From Hymenobacter terricola (GTDB taxonomy: Bacteria; Bacteroidota; Bacteroidia; Cytophagales; Hymenobacteraceae), in NCBI RefSeq assembly GCF_017921975.2, contig NZ_JAGEMO020000009.1:124001-188000 (forward strand): a DNA stretch of 64,000 nucleotides. Reading direction: 5' to 3'. The number at the start of each line of letters is the position of its first letter. The stretch's first letter is position 1. Made by a program: the position numbers and the translations under genes. Shown here piece by piece: positions 60,283 through 64,000 of this stretch. The notes under the pieces are model-generated. The model saw only the letters and a program-made list of their open reading frames with translations. It made no database searches and was not told the DNA's origin.

Positions 60283-63200
60283 ATGCTCGATAAAATCATC
60301 CGTTTTGCCCTGCAAAACCGCCTGCTCATGCTGGCCTTTGCCGTGGGCCTGCTCATCGCCGGCACCTACACGGCGCGCCAGCTGCCCGTGGACGTGCTGC
60401 CCGACCTCGACCGCCCCCGCGTGACCGTGTTCCTGGAAGCCGCCGGCATGGCCCCCGAAGAAGTGGAAGCCCTGGTGACGCTCCCGGTCGAAACGGCCCT
60501 GAACGGGGCCACCGGCGTGGCAGCCGTGCGCTCCAACTCGGCCATTGGCCTGGGCATGGTGTTCGTGGAGTTCGACTACGGCACCGACATTTTCACCGCC
60601 CGCCAGATTGTAGCCGAAAAGCTGCAGACCGTGAGCGGGCAGCTGCCCACCGGCATCACGCCGGTGCTGGGACCGATTTCCTCGGTCATGGGGCAGATTA
60701 TGCTGGTGGGCCTTTCTTCAGTTAACAATGAGCAGTTAACAGTTACCAATCAAAAGAATGACGACCCGAAATCGTCAGGCTCCCCCTCTTTTTTGGAGAG
60801 GGGGCCGGGGGGTGAGGTTGGCGTGGGAGTCGGCCGCGCCACCAACGCGGCCGACCTGCGCACGCTTGCTAACTACACCGTGCGCCAGCGCCTGCTCAGT
60901 ATCCCCGGCGTGGCGCAGGTCATCCCCATCGGCGGCGACAACCTGCAGTACCAGGTGTTGCTCGACATGCCCCGCCTGAACGCCACAGGCCTGACCGTGA
61001 CCCAGGTGGAAGAGGCACTGCGCCGCTCCAACCTGAACACCACCGGCAACTTCTTCGACCGCAACGGCTCGGAAGTGCTGATTCGGAACCTGGGCCGGCT
61101 GCGCTCGGTGGCCGACATCGAGAACATCATCGTCGGTTACCGGCAGGGCTCGCCCATCAGCGTCAGGCAGGTGGCCAATGTAGCCTTCGGGGCCCGCTTT
61201 AAGCGCGGCGACGGCAGCGTGAACGGCAAGCCCGCCGTCATTCTAAGCATCGAGAAGCAGCCCGGCACCGCCACGGTGGGGCTCACGGAGGCTGTGGAAA
61301 AGGCCCTGGTCGAGCTGAAGCCTTCATTGCCCAAAGATGTGCAGGTGAATACGCGCCTGTTCAAGCAGGCCGATTTTATTGAGTCGTCGATTAGCAACGT
61401 CGAGGACGCGCTGCGCGACGGGGCTATTCTGGTGGTTATCGTGCTGTTTGCCTTTTTGCTGAACGTACGGACCACGTTTATTTCGCTGGTGGCCATTCCG
61501 TTGTCGCTGCTGGTTACGGCGCTGGTATTCCGCTTCGCGGGAATTTCCATCAATACCATGACGCTGGGCGGGCTGGCCATTGCCATCGGGGAGCTGGTGG
61601 ATGACGCCATCGTGGACGTGGAAAACGTGTTCCGGCGGCTGCGCGAAAACCAGCACCTGCCCACCCCCAAGCCGGCTTTGCAGGTGATTTACGCGGCAAG
61701 TTCGGAGGTGCGTAACTCCATCGTCTACGCCACCATTATTGTGGTGCTGGTGTTTTTGCCGCTGTTCGCGCTCGAAGGCATGGAAGGGCGCATTTTCGCG
61801 CCGCTGGGCATTGCCTATATCACGAGCATCGTGGCCTCGCTGTTTGTGTCGCTCACCGTCACGCCGGTGCTCTGCTACTACCTGCTGCCCAAGATGAAGC
61901 AGATTCGGGCGGCCGAGCAGGAGGGCGGGCTGGTGCGCTGGCTCAAGCGCAAGGATACCGGCCTGCTGAACTGGGGCCTGGCCCACCCGAAAGTGGTGCT
62001 GACCGTCGCCGGTCTGCTCTTCGCGCTGGCGGCCTCGCTGGTGCCCTTCTTCGGCACCGAATTCCTGCCGCCTTTCAACGAAGGCTCGCTCACGGTCAAC
62101 TTTTCGGCCCCGGCCGGCACCTCGCTCACCGAGTCCAACAAGCTGGGCACGCTGGGCGAGGAGCAGATTTTGCAGCTGCCGGAAGTGGCCTACACCGCCC
62201 GCCGCACCGGCCGCGCCGAGCTGGACGAGCACGCCGAATCGGTGAACAACTCCGAAATCGAGGTTGCCTTCAAAACCCCGGAAGAGCTGAAAAAAGCCGG
62301 CCAAACCATGCGTAGTCGGGAGGCAATCCTGGCCGACCTGCGCCAGCGTCTGAGCCTGATAACCGGCGTGAACGTCAACATCGGCCAGCCCATCAGCCAC
62401 CGCCTCGACCACCTGCTGAGCGGGGTGCGGGCGCAGGTGGCCATCAAAGTATTCGGCAATGATTTGCTGGAGCTGCGCCGCTACGCCAACGAAATCCGCA
62501 CGGCCGCCGGCTCCGTGCCCGGCGTGGTGGACTTACAGGTCGAAAAGCAGGTGCAGATTCCGCAGCTGCTGGTGCGGCCCCGCGACGCCGCCCTGCGGGC
62601 CTACGGCCTGGAGCGCGGGCAAGTGGTTTCCACGCTGGAAACCCTGTTTCAGGGCGACGTGGTGTCGCAGATGCTCGACGGGCAGAAGCGGTTCGACCTC
62701 ATCGTGAAGCTGCCCGAAGCCCAGCGCAACGACATTGCCACCATCGCTCAGACTCGCATCGAAACTCCGAGCGGCGCCCTGATTCCGGTGAGCCAGGTGG
62801 CCGATGTGAGCTACGAGCCCGGCCCCAACACCGTCAACCACGAAAACACCCAGCGCCGCATCACCGTCTCGATGAACGTGGCCGGGCGCGACCTGGGCAG
62901 CACCGTCAAGGAGGTGCAGGCCCGCATCAACCAGCAGGTGAAGCTGCCGGCGGGCTACTACCTCACCTACGGCGGACAGTTCGAGAGCCAGCAGTCGGCC
63001 TCGCAGAAGATTCTCTGGCTGAGCCTGTTCTCGCTGGCCGGCATCTTCCTGGTGCTGTTCTCGCACTTCAGGTCGGGGCTGCTGGTGGGGCAGATTATGC
63101 TCAACATTCCGCTGGCCCTCATCGGCTCGGTGGTGGCGGTGCTGCTCACCGGCGGCACGTTCAGCATTGCCTCGCTGGTGGGTTTCATCACGCTCACCGG

Positions 63201-63615
63201 CATTGCCTCGCGCAACGGCATCATGATGATTTCGCACTACATCCACCTGGTGGAGCACGAGGGCGAGAAGTTCGGCAAGGACCTGATTATCCGGGGCTCG
63301 CTCGAACGTCTGGTGCCGGTGCTGATGACGGCCCTGGTGGCCGCGCTGGCCCTGGTGCCGCTCACCCTGGCCAGGGATGCGCCGGGCAAGGAAATCCTTT
63401 ACCCGGTGGCCACCGTCATCCTCGGCGGTTTGCTCTCCTCTACTTTCCTCGACATCGTGGTGACTCCCGTGGTGTTCTGGCTCTTCGGCGAAAAAGCCCT
63501 GGCCCGGTACCAGCGCGGCCACCACGAAGTCGGCCTCGATGCCCACCCGCAGGAGCTGGACACCCAGCCCCTCACGCCCCCGGCCGACCGGAACCCAGTG
63601 CAATCCGCCGTGTAA
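60283..63615 (+). CDS. Heavy-metal RND efflux pump (CusA/CzcA-type) with an inserted repeat
   Basis: The 1110-residue protein has the CusA/CzcA layout: helix 1 (residues 10-30), DVLPDLDRPRVTVF near 37-50, a first periplasmic porter region, a helix bundle with LAIAIGELVDDAIVDVENVFRRL near 430-455, a second porter region and C-terminal helices (LTGIASRNGIMMISHYIHLVEHE). The conserved Asp and Glu in helix 4 suggest proton coupling. This helix-4 motif differs from both the Cus-type GAMVDAAIVMIEN and the Czc-type DFGLIVDGAVV patterns, so the metal is uncertain. Residues about 145-185 are an extra Ser/Asn/Gly/Pro-rich stretch encoded by dispersed repeats, with the frame kept. Confidence 0.9.
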   Translation: MLDKIIRFALQNRLLMLAFAVGLLIAGTYTARQLPVDVLPDLDRPRVTVFLEAAGMAPEEVEALVTLPVETALNGATGVAAVRSNSAIGLGMVFVEFDYGTDIFTARQIVAEKLQTVSGQLPTGITPVLGPISSVMGQIMLVGLSSVNNEQLTVTNQKNDDPKSSGSPSFLERGPGGEVGVGVGRATNAADLRTLANYTVRQRLLSIPGVAQVIPIGGDNLQYQVLLDMPRLNATGLTVTQVEEALRRSNLNTTGNFFDRNGSEVLIRNLGRLRSVADIENIIVGYRQGSPISVRQVANVAFGARFKRGDGSVNGKPAVILSIEKQPGTATVGLTEAVEKALVELKPSLPKDVQVNTRLFKQADFIESSISNVEDALRDGAILVVIVLFAFLLNVRTTFISLVAIPLSLLVTALVFRFAGISINTMTLGGLAIAIGELVDDAIVDVENVFRRLRENQHLPTPKPALQVIYAASSEVRNSIVYATIIVVLVFLPLFALEGMEGRIFAPLGIAYITSIVASLFVSLTVTPVLCYYLLPKMKQIRAAEQEGGLVRWLKRKDTGLLNWGLAHPKVVLTVAGLLFALAASLVPFFGTEFLPPFNEGSLTVNFSAPAGTSLTESNKLGTLGEEQILQLPEVAYTARRTGRAELDEHAESVNNSEIEVAFKTPEELKKAGQTMRSREAILADLRQRLSLITGVNVNIGQPISHRLDHLLSGVRAQVAIKVFGNDLLELRRYANEIRTAAGSVPGVVDLQVEKQVQIPQLLVRPRDAALRAYGLERGQVVSTLETLFQGDVVSQMLDGQKRFDLIVKLPEAQRNDIATIAQTRIETPSGALIPVSQVADVSYEPGPNTVNHENTQRRITVSMNVAGRDLGSTVKEVQARINQQVKLPAGYYLTYGGQFESQQSASQKILWLSLFSLAGIFLVLFSHFRSGLLVGQIMLNIPLALIGSVVAVLLTGGTFSIASLVGFITLTGIASRNGIMMISHYIHLVEHEGEKFGKDLIIRGSLERLVPVLMTALVAALALVPLTLARDAPGKEILYPVATVILGGLLSSTFLDIVVTPVVFWLFGEKALARYQRGHHEVGLDAHPQELDTQPLTPPADRNPVQSAV
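60719..60820. repeat. Two dispersed repeat types inside the RND pump coding sequence
   Basis: The AGTTAACA-type repeat (60719-60747) and the CCCCCTC/GAGGGGG-type repeat (60778-60820) lie in the coding frame. The second is nearly identical to the right arm of the repeat at 5821-5862, which ends GGGGGTGAGGTTG like this one. Together with linking sequence they add about 40 codons without a stop. Confidence 0.8.
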
Positions 63616-63625
63616 GTGCCCGGCC

Positions 63626-64000
63626 ATGTCGCTTCCTGAATCCCTTGCGCCCGATGATGCCGGCTGTGTGCTTTATATCAAGCACATGGTCTGTGCGCGG
63701 GGTATTCGGGTGGTGCGGTGGGAGCTGGAAAACCTGGGGCTGCGCGTGCTCGACGTGCGCCTGGGGGCCGCCACGGTCGCGGGCCCGGCCCCGGAGCTGG
63801 ACTGGGCGCGCATTCGGGCCGCCCTCCTCACGGCGGGCTTTGCCTTGCTGGAAAGCCCGCAGCAGGCCCAGGCCGCTCAGGTGAAGCGCGTGGTGGACGA
63901 GTTGCTGCGCCACGCCGAAACATTGCGGCACCGCGACTTCATTCCAACGCTGGCGCAGGAAATGGGCCTGAGTGTGCGCCAAATCCACGGGGTCTTCGCC
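63626..64000 (+). CDS. 5' part of a second HMA-AraC regulator, CxxC altered
   Basis: The ATG at 63626 lies 10 bases after the pump stop and the frame is open to the window end (125 residues). The product is similar to the N-terminal part of the regulator at 49230-49865: YIKHMVCARGIRVV (versus LIKNMVCPQCIRVV), LGLRVLDVRLGAATV, AALLTAGFALLE, then the start of a helical region (FIPTLAQEMGLSVRQIHGVFA). The second metal-binding Cys is Gly here. The AraC DNA-binding domain is expected beyond the window. It may be a modified sensor or have another signal. Confidence 0.75.
   Translation, partial: MSLPESLAPDDAGCVLYIKHMVCARGIRVVRWELENLGLRVLDVRLGAATVAGPAPELDWARIRAALLTAGFALLESPQQAQAAQVKRVVDELLRHAETLRHRDFIPTLAQEMGLSVRQIHGVFA

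Overview
The window looks like chromosomal DNA of a GC-rich member of the Bacteroidota, most like the Hymenobacter group of the Cytophagales. Evidence: two secreted proteins end in type IX secretion (T9SS) sorting domains; starts generally lack Shine-Dalgarno sequences; several upstream regions carry a TAnnTTTG-like -7 box; and families typical of this phylum recur (DUF5916, DUF4097, DUF1684, TPR-HTH regulators, HipA-like/DUF3037 pairs). No tRNA, rRNA, CRISPR array or transposase gene was seen. The genus is an inference; no marker comparison was possible.

Layout. 1-1.2 kb: 3' end of a large repeat adhesin. 1.3-10.7 kb: small exported proteins, a HupE/UreJ-like membrane protein, an M1 peptidase, a cytochrome b, an aminotransferase, a lipoprotein amidase and two predicted lipoproteins. 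10.9-19.0 kb (minus strand): core block pheT, M16 peptidase, coiled-coil protein, zapA, rny. 19.2-29.1 kb: a molybdopterin oxidoreductase translationally coupled to an FNR-like reductase, DUF1684, a second M1 peptidase, radC, a metallophosphoesterase, a CarboxypepD_reg-like protein and uvsE. 30.6-37.2 kb: two tandem cassettes, each ECF sigma factor, anti-sigma factor with C-terminal HEAT-like helices, and two DUF4097 proteins. 37.3-48.5 kb: DUF5916 outer-membrane protein, HipA-like kinase with DUF3037 partner, secreted beta-helix protein, TPR-HTH regulator and a T9SS-exported M4 peptidase.

48.6-64 kb is a heavy-metal resistance island. A minus-strand copper operon runs copA, membrane cupredoxin, AraC-type regulator with an N-terminal HMA-like CPQC domain, then a decayed DUF305 gene. 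A divergent MarR / flavin-reductase / HbpS group follows. Then a plus-strand efflux locus encodes a His-rich exported protein, two lipoproteins with CPMHP/CPKCGM-type metal-binding segments (one fused to DUF305), a TolC-like channel, a small membrane protein, an RND adaptor and an RND pump, ending in a second HMA-AraC regulator that has lost half of its CxxC motif and is cut by the window edge.

The most unusual feature is a set of short dispersed intergenic repeats of at least five types. They lie between genes, provide the last codons and stop of copA, and in one case appear to have inserted in frame inside the RND pump gene, adding about 40 residues in its periplasmic porter region.
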